Shown piece after piece: positions 43,453 to 52,742 of a stretch of DNA of 64,000 nucleotides; the first letter of the stretch is position 1; the number at the start of each line of letters is the position of its first letter. The notes under the pieces are model-generated. The model saw nothing but the letters and a program-made list of their open reading frames with translations. It was not told where the DNA came from and did not search any database. Made by a program: the position numbers and the translations under genes. Source of the stretch: Actinomycetota bacterium (GTDB taxonomy: Bacteria > Actinomycetota > Actinomycetes > S36-B12 > CAIYMF01); the NCBI GenBank assembly GCA_026393115.1, contig JAPLAU010000023.1, positions 1-64,000 of the forward strand, given 5' to 3'.

Positions 43453-44106
43453 ATGCTGCTTACGCCGCACGAACAGGAGCGCCTGATGATCTCCTACGCT
43501 GCCGACCTTGCGTGGCGTCGCCGGCAGAGGGGATTGCGACTGAACTACCCGGAGTCAGTTGCCGTGCTCTGCTCGTTCGTGATGGAAGCTGCTCGAGACG
43601 GTCGATCGGTTGCCGAGCTGATGCAAACTGGACGTGAGGTACTAGGGGTCAACGATGTGATGCCCGGTATTCCGGACATGCTGACCGAGGTTCAGATTGA
43701 GGCGACCTTCCCCGATGGCACCAAACTGGTCACGATCCACGACCCATTCCGCAGTGCCGGTCCTGACGCAGAGATATCGCCTGGCGAGGTAATCCCGGCC
43801 GACGGACTACTGACCCTCAACGAGGGCCGACCGCGCACGACTCTGGCCGTTCTCAATGTGGGCGATCGGCCAATCCAGGTTGGATCGCACTTCCATTTCG
43901 CTCAGACGAATGCCTCACTCGAGTTCGATCGGCAGGCGGCTCACGGTCTGCGCCTTGACATTCCCGCGGGTACTGCAGTGCGGTTTGAACCGGGTATTCC
44001 GCACGACGTCGTGTTGGTGCCACTCGCTGGAAGTCGCGTGGTGCCCGGGCTGAGCCTGACGCCGCCCGGTGCTCTTGATACCAACGACTCGAACGCACAG
44101 GGATAG
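43453..44106 (+). CDS. ureAB: Fused urease gamma-beta subunit (UreA-UreB)
   Basis: A 217-aa fusion. Residues 1-100 are urease gamma ([21 protein letters not shown], then [28 protein letters not shown]). Residues about 112-205 are urease beta ([17 protein letters not shown], then [18 protein letters not shown], then [10 protein letters not shown]). It is a structural part of the nickel urease that hydrolyses urea to ammonia and carbamate. GGAAGGG precedes the ATG. It ends 2 nt before ureC. Many actinobacteria have separate ureA and ureB. Confidence 0.95.
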   Translation: MLLTPHEQERLMISYAADLAWRRRQRGLRLNYPESVAVLCSFVMEAARDGRSVAELMQTGREVLGVNDVMPGIPDMLTEVQIEATFPDGTKLVTIHDPFRSAGPDAEISPGEVIPADGLLTLNEGRPRTTLAVLNVGDRPIQVGSHFHFAQTNASLEFDRQAAHGLRLDIPAGTAVRFEPGIPHDVVLVPLAGSRVVPGLSLTPPGALDTNDSNAQG

Positions 44107-44108
44107 AG

Positions 44109-45827
44109 ATGGACATCACCCGCGATCGCTACGCCCGCCTGTACGGACCGACAACCGGTGATCGCATTCGCCTCGCCGACACCGACTTGTTGATCGAGGT
44201 CACAGACGACCTGTGTGGCGGACCGGGGCGTGCTGGCGACGAAGCAGTATTCGGTGGGGGCAAAGTGCTCCGCGAGTCGATGGGTCAAGGCCGAGTCACC
44301 CGTGCCGAGGGAGCACCGGACGTGGTGATCACCGGAGCTGTTGTTCTCGACCACTGGGGCATTGTGAAGGCCGATGTCGGAATCCGCGATGGCCGCATCA
44401 TCGCTTTGGGTAAAGCAGGGAATCCCGAAACGATGAGTGGGGTGCACCCCTCCCTCGTTGTCGGTCCGAGTACCGAGGTGATTGCTGGCAACGGCCGCAT
44501 TCTTACCGCCGGTGGCATCGACACACACGTACACCTCATTTGCCCACAGATTGTGCCCGAAGCGATCGGCAGCGGCATCACCACGATCATCGGTGGCGGC
44601 ACGGGGCCCGCTGAAGGTTCCAAGTCCACGACAGTGACACCAGGTTCGTGGAACCTGGCTCGCATGCTCGAGGCGATGGACGGGCAACCGGTCAATGTCG
44701 CATTGCTGGGCAAGGGCAACACGGTGAGCCACGAGGCCATGTGGGAGCAACTGCGCGGCGGGGCTTCCGGGTTCAAATTGCATGAGGACTGGGGTTCCAC
44801 GCCTGCTGCTATTGACGCGTGTTTGACTGTCGCCGACGCCTCGGGGGTGCAGGTAGCACTGCATTCGGACACTCTCAATGAGGCCGGATACGTGGAGAGC
44901 ACTCTGGCAGCGATTCGCGGCCGGGCGATTCACGCGTATCACACCGAGGGTGCCGGGGGCGGGCATGCGCCCGACATCATCACGATCGCGTCGTTCCCCA
45001 ACGTCCTTCCGTCATCAACGAATCCAACCCGCCCGCACACCGTGAATACGCTCGCTGAGCACCTCGACATGCTCATGGTGTGCCACCACCTGAACCCGTC
45101 CATTCCTGAAGACCTTGCTTTTGCTGAGAGCAGGATCCGACCGTCGACCATCGCCGCTGAGGATCTGCTCCACGACCTCGGCGCGATCTCGATGATCGGT
45201 TCGGATTCCCAAGCGATGGGTAGAGCTGGTGAGGTTATCTTGCGCACGTGGCAAACAGCTCATGTGATGAAACGGGCGAGGGGCTTCCTCGACGGCGATG
45301 TCCGTAACGACAACATGCGCGCCCGCCGTTATGTCGCCAAGTACACGATCTGTCCGGCTGTGGCGCACGGTATCGACGGCCTCGTTGGTTCTGTTGAGCC
45401 GGGCAAACTCGCGGACCTCGTGTTGTGGGAGCCCGCAATGTTTGGGGTGCGCCCTCATGCGGTCCTCAAGGGTGGGGTCGTGGCATGGGCCGCGATGGGT
45501 GATGCCAACGCGTCGATTCCGACACCGCAGCCTGTACTGCCGCGCCCGATGTTCGGTGCTACCCCCGTGGTCGCTGCCTCGGCATCGGTTCACTTTGTTG
45601 CGCCAGCGGCTCTTGAATCGAACCTGGCCGATCGGTTGTCAGTGAACCGCGAACTGGTTCCTGTGGCCGACGTGCGTCGGCGGGGTAAAGCCGACATGCC
45701 ACTCAACGACGCCACTCCGCACATTGAAGTTGATCCCGAAACTTTCACGGTGCGCATCGACGGCGAGGTCTGGACGCAGGACCCGGTGAGCGAACTACCA
45801 ATGACCCAGCGCTATTTCCTCTTCTAG
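44109..45827 (+). CDS. ureC: Urease alpha (catalytic) subunit
   Basis: A 572-aa protein with all nickel ligands: H140 and H142 (THVHLICP), carbamylated K223 (GFKLHEDWG), H252, H278 and D366 (GSDSQAMGR). The flap residues C325 and H326 (VCHHLNP) are kept, so the enzyme should be active. It hydrolyses urea in the cytoplasm. It is 2 nt after ureAB and preceded by AGAG. Ammonia released here could serve the catabolic island's nitrogen economy, but no direct link is shown. Confidence 0.97.
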   Translation: MDITRDRYARLYGPTTGDRIRLADTDLLIEVTDDLCGGPGRAGDEAVFGGGKVLRESMGQGRVTRAEGAPDVVITGAVVLDHWGIVKADVGIRDGRIIALGKAGNPETMSGVHPSLVVGPSTEVIAGNGRILTAGGIDTHVHLICPQIVPEAIGSGITTIIGGGTGPAEGSKSTTVTPGSWNLARMLEAMDGQPVNVALLGKGNTVSHEAMWEQLRGGASGFKLHEDWGSTPAAIDACLTVADASGVQVALHSDTLNEAGYVESTLAAIRGRAIHAYHTEGAGGGHAPDIITIASFPNVLPSSTNPTRPHTVNTLAEHLDMLMVCHHLNPSIPEDLAFAESRIRPSTIAAEDLLHDLGAISMIGSDSQAMGRAGEVILRTWQTAHVMKRARGFLDGDVRNDNMRARRYVAKYTICPAVAHGIDGLVGSVEPGKLADLVLWEPAMFGVRPHAVLKGGVVAWAAMGDANASIPTPQPVLPRPMFGATPVVAASASVHFVAPAALESNLADRLSVNRELVPVADVRRRGKADMPLNDATPHIEVDPETFTVRIDGEVWTQDPVSELPMTQRYFLF

Positions 45828-45828
45828 G

Positions 45829-46512
45829 GTGACGTCGATGACTTCGTCAGTGGCGGCGCTTCTTGCGTTGATCGATCAGCGGTTACCTACCGGCGGTCAT
45901 GCCCACTCAAGCGGCGTTGAGCAGGCAGTTTCTGAAGGACTGGTTACCGATGTACCCACGCTTGAGAAGTACCTCATGCGTCGATTGACGACGGCGGGAC
46001 TGATAGCGGCGGCATTCTCAGCGGCTGCAGTACTGGTCGAGCGAGACGCTCTGACCGAACTTGATGCCGAGTTGGATGCGCGAATGCCCTTACCTGCGGC
46101 GCGCGCGGCATCGCGTGCTCAAGGTAGGGGACTTGCGCGTATCGGGAGTGCGGCGTGGAGTTCACCTGCCGCCACGATCGAATGGAGTGACGCGGGCGAG
46201 CGTCCGCATCACAGTGTGGTGATCGGACTCTGTATCCGCGCCGCTGGACTCGGGCCCGAAGCGGCTGCCATGGCATCGGCCTATCTGTGCGTCACCGGAC
46301 CGTGTACAGCGGCTCAGCGGTTACTTGGTCTTGATCCGGTTGAGGTGGCTGTCGCCAGCCTTGCCCTGACCTCCGCCATCGAGCAGGTGGCTGCCAAGGG
46401 AGCGGCTGTTGCCCACCTGCCACCTCGCGACCTTCCGGCCGAGAGTCATCCATTTCTTGACTTACTCGCCGCGCGCCATTCCTTACGATCCGACAGGCTT
46501 TTCGCCTCCTAA
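45829..46512 (+). CDS. ureF: Urease accessory protein UreF
   Basis: A 227-aa, all-helical chaperone acting with UreG and UreD to insert nickel. The conserved start region LLALIDQRLPTGGHAHSSGVEQAV is diagnostic. GTG 45829, one base after the ureC stop, or ATG 45838 could be the start; neither has a clear ribosome site, suggesting coupling to ureC. Confidence 0.9.
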   Translation: MTSMTSSVAALLALIDQRLPTGGHAHSSGVEQAVSEGLVTDVPTLEKYLMRRLTTAGLIAAAFSAAAVLVERDALTELDAELDARMPLPAARAASRAQGRGLARIGSAAWSSPAATIEWSDAGERPHHSVVIGLCIRAAGLGPEAAAMASAYLCVTGPCTAAQRLLGLDPVEVAVASLALTSAIEQVAAKGAAVAHLPPRDLPAESHPFLDLLAARHSLRSDRLFAS

Positions 46513-46554
46513 TCCACCGACCTGAGCGACTAGCCCATTGAGAAAGGACCCATT

Positions 46555-47232
46555 GTGGGACTCAATCACAGTCACGACGCCGACCCGCATCGGCCGATCG
46601 CCCGCGGACCGTTGCGAATCGGAATCGGCGGACCGGTCGGATCAGGAAAGACCGCACTCGTGGCGGCCCTGTGTCGCACGCTCGGTACTCGCATATCGAT
46701 CGGGGTGGTGACCAACGACATCTACACAACCGAAGACGCCGACTTCCTGCGCAGGCACGCGGTGCTGCCCGTTGAGCGCATCGTGGCCGTTCAAACCGGC
46801 TGCTGCCCACACACGGCAATTCGAGAAGACATCACCGCCAACCTCGATGCAGTTGCTGAGCTGATCGAACGCATTGCTGACCTTGACCTTGTGCTTGTCG
46901 AGTCCGGGGGCGACAACCTCACTGCGTCGTTTAGTCGCGGACTGGTTGATGCGCAGGTCTTCGTCCTTGATGTGGCCGGGGGAGACAAGGTTCCGCGTAA
47001 GGGTGGGCCCGGCGTCACGGGAGCCGATCTGCTTGTCATCAACAAGACCGACCTCGCGCCATACGTGGGTGCTGATCTTGAGGTGATGTGGTCGGATGCG
47101 TGCAGAGTGAGAGATGAGCGGCCGGTCGTGATGACGTCTCTGTCCCAAGACCCGGCCGCGACCGACGTCGCCGAATGGGTTCTCGAACAGTTCGCTCACC
47201 ACAGTCGGATCGCCCCGGCCAACCATGCGTAG
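46555..47232 (+). CDS. ureG: Urease accessory GTPase UreG
   Basis: A 225-aa SIMIBI GTPase with P-loop [11 protein letters not shown], the nickel-binding Cys-Pro-His motif ([12 protein letters not shown]), a LVESGGDNL Walker-B-like motif and NKTD. The N-terminus is His-rich only briefly (NHSHDADPH). No ureE metallochaperone is in the cluster. AAAGGA precedes GTG 46555. It overlaps ureD by 8 nt. Confidence 0.95.
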   Translation: MGLNHSHDADPHRPIARGPLRIGIGGPVGSGKTALVAALCRTLGTRISIGVVTNDIYTTEDADFLRRHAVLPVERIVAVQTGCCPHTAIREDITANLDAVAELIERIADLDLVLVESGGDNLTASFSRGLVDAQVFVLDVAGGDKVPRKGGPGVTGADLLVINKTDLAPYVGADLEVMWSDACRVRDERPVVMTSLSQDPAATDVAEWVLEQFAHHSRIAPANHA

Positions 47233-47926
47233 CGTTGTTGTCGTTGAGGCACAGTCGACTGGTTCCGGGGCGACGCACCTGACACGAATGGAATCCTCGG
47301 GGGCCATCGCTGTGCGCCGAACTGAACGCAATGGGGTGCACTTCGTGGGTACCGCGGCCGGACCAGTTGGCGATGACGTCATTCACGTTGTCGTTCGGGT
47401 TGGGCCGGGGGCAACCCTCACCGTCGACGGGGTCGCGGCGGCCATCGCACTCAGTAGTAATAACGCCGGAGTTTCTCTCGTTGAACTCGTTGTTGAGGTG
47501 AGTTCTGGAGGCCGACTCGTTCTGTCGATGCCTCCGCTCATCGTGACCGCGAACGCCGATGTGGAATCGAGCACTGAACTGTCGGTGGAAGGTGACGCGT
47601 ACGTTGATGTCACCGAGCACATTGTGCTCGGTCGGCATGGTGAGCGTGGCGGGCGCTGGCGTGGTCGCCTCGCGGTCGATGTTGCTGGTCGGCCAGTGTT
47701 GCGGCAGACGCAAACATCGTCGTCGGTCTTGGACTCTCTCGCGGAAGTCGGTGGTGCACTGGTGACCCGATTCGTCTGCGACCCGTCGACACCGCCCGGC
47801 CCCACAACGTCGTCGGGCATGGCATTCTCGGTGCCCTTGGCTGGCGCGGGCACGCTGGTGTCCTCGTACGGATTCGATTTAGCCTCAGCGGTTCAGGACG
47901 CGACGGGATGTCAACTCAGGGGTTGA
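47225..47926 (+). CDS. ureD: Urease accessory protein UreD (UreH)
   Basis: A 233-aa scaffold protein of the urease activation complex. Typical strands include [26 protein letters not shown] and [26 protein letters not shown] 47225 overlaps ureG by 8 nt, and its 3' end overlaps the converging lipocalin-like gene by 16 nt. The divergent sequence is normal for this family. Confidence 0.87.
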   Translation: MRSVVVVEAQSTGSGATHLTRMESSGAIAVRRTERNGVHFVGTAAGPVGDDVIHVVVRVGPGATLTVDGVAAAIALSSNNAGVSLVELVVEVSSGGRLVLSMPPLIVTANADVESSTELSVEGDAYVDVTEHIVLGRHGERGGRWRGRLAVDVAGRPVLRQTQTSSSVLDSLAEVGGALVTRFVCDPSTPPGPTTSSGMAFSVPLAGAGTLVSSYGFDLASAVQDATGCQLRG

Positions 47927-48354
47927 TGAGGGGCCATCCGCTTCCAGACCAATCGCAAGGTCGACGCGCGCGACGTTTCTTCCCCTGCTCGGAACTCCAG
48001 ACGCAACAAGTCGCCATCGAACCGGGCAGTTCGGAATTGGTCGTCGCCCACCCAGTTGGGAAACAGGCAGATGTCGATGTGGTGCACCACGACGTTGTCA
48101 ACCACGTCGTACGTTCCGGAGTATGCGAAGAATCCCTGGCCTGCGGCGGACCGCTCAGCGTCAGTCGAGAACTGGGGGCTGTCGTGAGCGAATCGGGGCC
48201 GATCGCGCGATCCGAAGATGACAGACACTCGGCCCTGTTGGTACGAAATCACCCCGGTGACATCGTCGCCAAAGGGGTAGGCAACACGGCCATCGTCGTA
48301 GTCAACACGGTATGACTCAAGCGACCAGGTACCTTCGAAATCCTGTGGCGTCAT
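47911..48354 (-). CDS. Lipocalin-like domain protein
   Basis: A 147-aa protein. The start FEGTWSLESYRVDYDDGRVAYPFGDDVTGVISY is characteristic of the lipocalin-5-type family of small beta-barrel proteins (proteins of unknown ligand, often near secondary metabolism). No signal peptide, so it is cytoplasmic. AGGGAG precedes the ATG. It is convergent with ureD and divergent from the secreted propeller protein. Confidence 0.75.
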   Translation of the reverse strand: MTPQDFEGTWSLESYRVDYDDGRVAYPFGDDVTGVISYQQGRVSVIFGSRDRPRFAHDSPQFSTDAERSAAGQGFFAYSGTYDVVDNVVVHHIDICLFPNWVGDDQFRTARFDGDLLRLEFRAGEETSRASTLRLVWKRMAPHQPLS

Positions 48355-48490
48355 GATGCTCCCTATCTGTGTGATGCCCCTGTGGCGTCATCTGCCGTGC
48401 GCCTGCACAGATGACGGTTCGCCGGTCGACGTGGTGAAAGACCGTGCTAGCACGGTAGTCGCTGAGGAAGTGAGGTGCTTCCCTTGGTAA

Positions 48491-50227
48491 ATGACTGCCT
48501 CTCGGCACACGGTGACGGCGCGAGTCATTGGTACCACCCTCGCGGTCGCTGTCGTCTCGTTGATATCAGTGGGACTCGGAGCCGGCGCCTCTCAGGCACA
48601 TGAAGCTCCGCATGAGGCACGAGAGCGCTCCCTTCCGTCGGCGGGCCAGGGCGTGCCTTCGGCGATCCCGCACGAGGTCGCCTGCATGCGCTCGTATGCG
48701 AAGAATCCAGCTAACAACTTCACGAACTACGCGGCGGCAATCGGCGCGCCCGAGGTGACCGATGCGATCCACAGCGGGGTGCAGCCGTGCGCCACCTTCA
48801 CTGGCACCATGAAGGGTAAGAACCAAGTCGCGCAGTTCACGAGCACACAGTCGTACCCGGGTGAAATTCAGATTGTGACGTTTGGTGGTCCCAACGCTGC
48901 GTTCCTCTTCGGTGGAGCGCCTTGGTCTCCCATGCCCTCGTACACCGAAGGTCCCTATATCTCTCGGTTCGACCCAGCGACCGGTAAGGAGATCTGGCGC
49001 AGACACCTTCCGATGCTGGACGGCCAGTGGGTGATTCCAGGAAGTATGGCCGTGGTGAAGGATGGTTCTGTCGCTGTGGCCATCGGCCCGCGAGTGTACA
49101 AACTCGACCCCACGACCGGGACGATCACGGTGTGGGGGCAACAGCCCGTACTTGACGGCCAACCGCAAGATGCGAACTTCGACGGGTTCGCGGTGGCTCC
49201 CGATGCGCGCGGCACGATTTTGCTCAAGACACAGAATCGGTCACCTGGCTGCACGATTCAGGGCAGCAAGGCGATGTCGGACTGCATCGCAGCCACCGGC
49301 CTACCACAGCCGTTCACGACCTTCGTTGCGGTTGATCCTGTGACTTTGACGAACATCGCCAAGATCAATCTTGGCCAGGCAGTGCCCGCGCGACCCATCT
49401 TGGTTCCGCACGGTAAGAAGACCTACGTCTATCTCGCGGGTGCTACTCAAGGGCTGCGCATTATCTGGGATCCGAAAGCACGCACGCTGACACAGGACCC
49501 GACATGGGCACCCAACTACCTGCTTGATGGCCAGGGGCCCGGTGACGGGCCGGTGCTGATCGGTAAGTGGGTCATCTTCAACTCCAACGCGATCACGTCG
49601 ACCTCGAAGTACGTCTGCGCGGTGGCGGTGAGTCAGACCGACGCCAGCGATATGCACCGCATCTGCCCGTGGGGGGTGTCACTCCCGGCCGGCGGCAGCA
49701 GTGAAGCGCCCTCTAGTTTCTCAACCGACCCCGAGAACAACATGATCTATATGCAGGACCTCATCATGGGGGGTGTCTTCGGCGTTCACCTCGATCAGAC
49801 GACCGGAACGATGAAGGTGCTCTGGAGTCGGCCCGACTGGCGCACTTCCGACTACTTGGCCACGATGGGCCCGGCTAAGAACCGCGTCTTGATATCTCAG
49901 TACATCGATCCCACCGGCTTCACCGTCGACGATCTGTTCGACAATGGCTGGCGTGAGAGCGTCTTGTGGGCGAATGCGGCTACCGGTGCCACAGTGGCGC
50001 AGTCGGCGGTCAACGGGCCCTCTGATTTGGCGTGGTTCCCCATGCCGGGCTACGCGGGCCGTGTCTACACCATGAACATCGATGGCACGCTGAACATCTA
50101 CCTACCGCTGGCGTGTTCCCGCTCAACCACGCAGTCGGTGTCGCCCGCATCGACGACCATGTGTTCCACTGACTACTCGACCCTGCCTCAGCCCGTCGAG
50201 TTGCCGCCGCTTCCTCCGCAGTCGTAG
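48491..50227 (+). CDS. Secreted beta-propeller (PQQ-like repeat) protein
   Basis: A 578-aa protein with a signal peptide (about residues 1-37, ending ASQAHE) and then repeated blades of the type ISRFDPATGKEIWRRHLP, VYKLDPTTGTITVWG and ANAATGATVAQ. These are outer-blade motifs of PQQ-like eight-bladed propellers. Several Cys pairs suggest disulfides in the exported protein. The C-terminus is Pro-rich (LPQPVELPPLPPQS). There is no transmembrane anchor or lipobox. Enzymatic residues of quinoprotein dehydrogenases are not evident, so it may be a binding or structural protein. Confidence 0.75.
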   Translation: MTASRHTVTARVIGTTLAVAVVSLISVGLGAGASQAHEAPHEARERSLPSAGQGVPSAIPHEVACMRSYAKNPANNFTNYAAAIGAPEVTDAIHSGVQPCATFTGTMKGKNQVAQFTSTQSYPGEIQIVTFGGPNAAFLFGGAPWSPMPSYTEGPYISRFDPATGKEIWRRHLPMLDGQWVIPGSMAVVKDGSVAVAIGPRVYKLDPTTGTITVWGQQPVLDGQPQDANFDGFAVAPDARGTILLKTQNRSPGCTIQGSKAMSDCIAATGLPQPFTTFVAVDPVTLTNIAKINLGQAVPARPILVPHGKKTYVYLAGATQGLRIIWDPKARTLTQDPTWAPNYLLDGQGPGDGPVLIGKWVIFNSNAITSTSKYVCAVAVSQTDASDMHRICPWGVSLPAGGSSEAPSSFSTDPENNMIYMQDLIMGGVFGVHLDQTTGTMKVLWSRPDWRTSDYLATMGPAKNRVLISQYIDPTGFTVDDLFDNGWRESVLWANAATGATVAQSAVNGPSDLAWFPMPGYAGRVYTMNIDGTLNIYLPLACSRSTTQSVSPASTTMCSTDYSTLPQPVELPPLPPQS

Positions 50228-50350
50228 TCGCCTTGGGGGCTACACCCGAGTGGACTAGCAAGACAACGTGAGCGTTTTCATTCCTGTTACGGTCGCTGCG
50301 CAGTCGCTCGACCAATGAAATGCGGCGCATCAACTGCAGAGGAACGCGAC

Positions 50351-50848
50351 ATGTCGATTCTTCCATCCGGGGTAGGCGTATCGCATGCGCAGGATCGCCG
50401 TCGGCTGCTGTGGGTAGGAAAGACGACGTTCGACCTCGTGCTCGATGCCTCGCAAACTCAAGGTTCGATTGCGTTGCTTGACCAATGGGGTGAGCAAGGC
50501 GATGTCACGCCGATGCACATTCACCATGGTGAGGCAGAGATCTTCTACGTGCTGCAGGGCAGCATCCTCGCGTGGGCCGGAGATGAGCGTGTGTCGCTCG
50601 CATCGGGTGGAGCCGTGTACTTGCCGCCTGATCAGCCGCATGCTTTCGGTGTGACCAGCCCGACCGCTCGATTGATCAGCGTGACAGCGCCGGCTGGGTT
50701 CGCTGGATTTGTGCAGGCCGCCGGTATTCCGGTCAATGGTGAAGTGCCGGCTACGTGGGAGTTTGACATGGGTGCCTTAATGTCAGCGGCTGCGGATCAC
50801 GACATCGACATTGTCGGACCACCGCCGGCACTTCCCGACGATGTCTGA
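50351..50848 (+). CDS. Cupin-domain protein
   Basis: A 165-aa single-domain cupin with motif 1 PMHIHHGEAEIFYVLQGSILAW (His, His, Glu metal ligands) and motif 2 PPDQPHAFG. It resembles small quercetin-dioxygenase-like or sugar-isomerase-like cupins. ATG 50351 follows AGAGGAA. It is monocistronic, with no helpful neighbours. The reaction is unknown. Confidence 0.75.
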   Translation: MSILPSGVGVSHAQDRRRLLWVGKTTFDLVLDASQTQGSIALLDQWGEQGDVTPMHIHHGEAEIFYVLQGSILAWAGDERVSLASGGAVYLPPDQPHAFGVTSPTARLISVTAPAGFAGFVQAAGIPVNGEVPATWEFDMGALMSAAADHDIDIVGPPPALPDDV

Positions 50849-50919
50849 CCCTGACATTTGCTACCGGTGATGCGCGAACGGCCAGTAGGTCGCGCAGTCA
50901 CCACACCCAGAAGACAACG

Positions 50920-51279
50920 ATGAGCTTGGAAGGGCGCAACCCTGCGGTTCACTCAGTTGAGCGACTACCGCGGGATGTGTTTAAGTCGAATTGGATTCAG
51001 ACCTTCGTGGGAAGGGTTGGTTCAGCTACTTCCGGCCCTCCGGACCGACTCCTGGTGCATTGGGATAAGCCCTGCGCAGGATGCTGACTTCGTGGCCAGG
51101 GACTTTGCAGGCGCGGCTGTACGGTGGGAGATCTCATTCGCTACAAGGCGCGGGCCTCGACGTGGCAGCTCTCCGATGCAGAACTGGAGGTTGTCGCGCA
51201 GTGGCAGCCGCATGATCAGCCTTATTGGTGGCAGTACATCTGGCCGGATGAACTTGATGTGATGCTGACACTCCCTTGA
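50920..51279 (+). pseudogene. Possible decayed or frameshifted small gene
   Basis: This 465-bp gap (50849-51313) lacks an intact gene, but two stretches in the same frame look coding: ATG 50920 to TGA 51087 (55 aa, ending LLVHWDKPCAGC) and GTG 51124 to TGA 51279 (51 aa, Trp-rich, ending WPDELDVMLTLP). Between them a second frame is open and also protein-like (ADFVARDFAGAAVRWEI). One indel pair or an in-frame stop could have broken one gene of about 120 codons. No family recognised. Confidence 0.3.
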
Positions 51280-51301
51280 CCTGTTCAGCGCACACCGCAC
51301 C

Positions 51302-51307
51302 TAGTGT
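51302..51307 (+). promoter_or_regulatory. -10 element for leaderless lipoprotein gene
   Basis: TAGTGT sits exactly 6 nt before GTG 51314. A TTGACC at 51276-51281 is 20 nt upstream, too far to be a confident -35. Confidence 0.5.
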
Positions 51308-51313
51308 CGAAAT

Positions 51314-52339
51314 GTGCCCCGCCACCGCCATCGCGCGTACCCCCTTGCGCGTGTGCTGGTGACGGGGCTCGCCAGTGTCACTCTGTGTTCGATTCTCGCA
51401 TCCTGTGCGTCGACGACATCACCGCAAACAGTGTCAGCGCCATCTACTACTTCCGCACCTGTCCCCGCTGATGGCGCGAGCCCGTCTCCTTCTCCTTCGC
51501 CCAGCGAATCGAAATCGAGTACTCGCGGCACAACCGCTCCGATCCGCGCCCTGACACCCCCGCACGTGGCGGGTGTCACGTGGGTTCCGCACGGCCGCGC
51601 GGTGCGTGGTCGCCACCCGGTCAGCGTCGCTCAGGTTGATGGCGGTGCAATCGGGCTGATGTGGATGGATCCCTCGCGGCTTTCCTTCCGGTTCATTCCT
51701 GGCTTCAAATACCCCGAGGGCAGTCCCATTCGCAACGTTGATACGTCACCGAGCACGTGGGTTCCGCGTCTGGTCGCGGCGTTCAATGGTGGGTTTGAAC
51801 TCAAGGATGATGCGGGTGGCTACTTCTATGCCGGCCAGTGGGTACGTCAGCCACGCAAAGGGCTCGCCACATTTGTGGTGCTCAAGAACGGACATATGCG
51901 CGTTGGCGTATGGGGTGCCGATCTCAATGGAATCGCGGGCGTTGAGGCGATTCGGCAGAACCTGCGCCCACTTGTACTGAAAGGGAAAGCGCAGGCGTCT
52001 TCCGATGACGACCCTGGGCGGTGGGGACTCGCAAACGGTGGACTGTCGCATGCCAACAGGTCGGCCCTCGGCCAGTTAAGCGACGGTTCGCTGGTGTTCG
52101 CCTATGGCTCGGAAGTTCGAGCGTCGGACATGGCCGACGCACTCGCTCGAGTCGGAGTGCGAACAGCCGTCATGCTCGACATGAACAAGTCGTGGCCGAT
52201 GGCGTTTTACTACAGCGCTCCCAGCGGTGGTCACGACCGGGTCGGTCATCGCATTCTGAGCAGCGTCTGGCGTGATTCGACTGAGTACCAGCAGCAGTTC
52301 ACCAAAGACTTCGTCGTGGCATTAGCTCCCACGAGGTAA
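51314..52339 (+). CDS. Phosphodiester-glycosidase-type (NAGPA-like) lipoprotein
   Basis: A 341-aa protein with a signal peptide and lipobox (ILASC, C31), a Ser/Pro-rich spacer (about 32-75) and a C-terminal NAGPA-like domain (AAFNGGFELKDDAGGYFYAG, then KNGHMRVGVWG, then RTAVMLDMNKSW). Family members cleave GlcNAc-phosphodiester bonds or act in cell-wall/exopolysaccharide processing. It is expected to be on the outer face of the membrane. The GTG is leaderless-type. Confidence 0.8.
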   Translation: MPRHRHRAYPLARVLVTGLASVTLCSILASCASTTSPQTVSAPSTTSAPVPADGASPSPSPSPSESKSSTRGTTAPIRALTPPHVAGVTWVPHGRAVRGRHPVSVAQVDGGAIGLMWMDPSRLSFRFIPGFKYPEGSPIRNVDTSPSTWVPRLVAAFNGGFELKDDAGGYFYAGQWVRQPRKGLATFVVLKNGHMRVGVWGADLNGIAGVEAIRQNLRPLVLKGKAQASSDDDPGRWGLANGGLSHANRSALGQLSDGSLVFAYGSEVRASDMADALARVGVRTAVMLDMNKSWPMAFYYSAPSGGHDRVGHRILSSVWRDSTEYQQQFTKDFVVALAPTR

Positions 52340-52343
52340 CTCG

Positions 52344-52742
52344 TCAGGCGTAGCACGATTGGTGACCCACCATGCTGACGAGGATCGGAAGCACGAAAGT
52401 GCCGGCGATACACAGCCATGGCCATGGACTCGGGAACCAGTGACGGGTCCAGATCACGGCGAGTGCGATGGCGAGCCCTATACCCAGTGCCCACAGCGTG
52501 AGGAAAACCCAAAACGGTGCGACCGTCAATGAGGTGGTTTCACACGACGCGCCGTTCGCCGGCCACGCGGTGTACCCGGAGTAGATCCCGAGAACAGTGA
52601 AGCAGAACAGCGCAGAAGTAATGACCCACACAGGGCAGGGAGTCCGGCGCTTCTCAGTCCACTCAGTACCTGACCAGTAACGCTTGCCCTCGGCGTTATC
52701 CGGGTCGGTGTGCCAGCCGCGAGGTGGCAGTGCTGTGGTCAC
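52344..52742 (-). CDS. DUF2510-type small membrane protein
   Basis: A 132-aa protein. The N-terminal motif PRGWHTDPDNAEGKRYWSGTEWT is the short actinobacterial DUF2510 domain. It is followed by three hydrophobic helices (about 38-58, 75-98, 105-125). GTG 52742 comes directly after the amidase stop on the same strand, so it is probably co-transcribed with it. Function unknown. Confidence 0.75.
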   Translation of the reverse strand: MTTALPPRGWHTDPDNAEGKRYWSGTEWTEKRRTPCPVWVITSALFCFTVLGIYSGYTAWPANGASCETTSLTVAPFWVFLTLWALGIGLAIALAVIWTRHWFPSPWPWLCIAGTFVLPILVSMVGHQSCYA

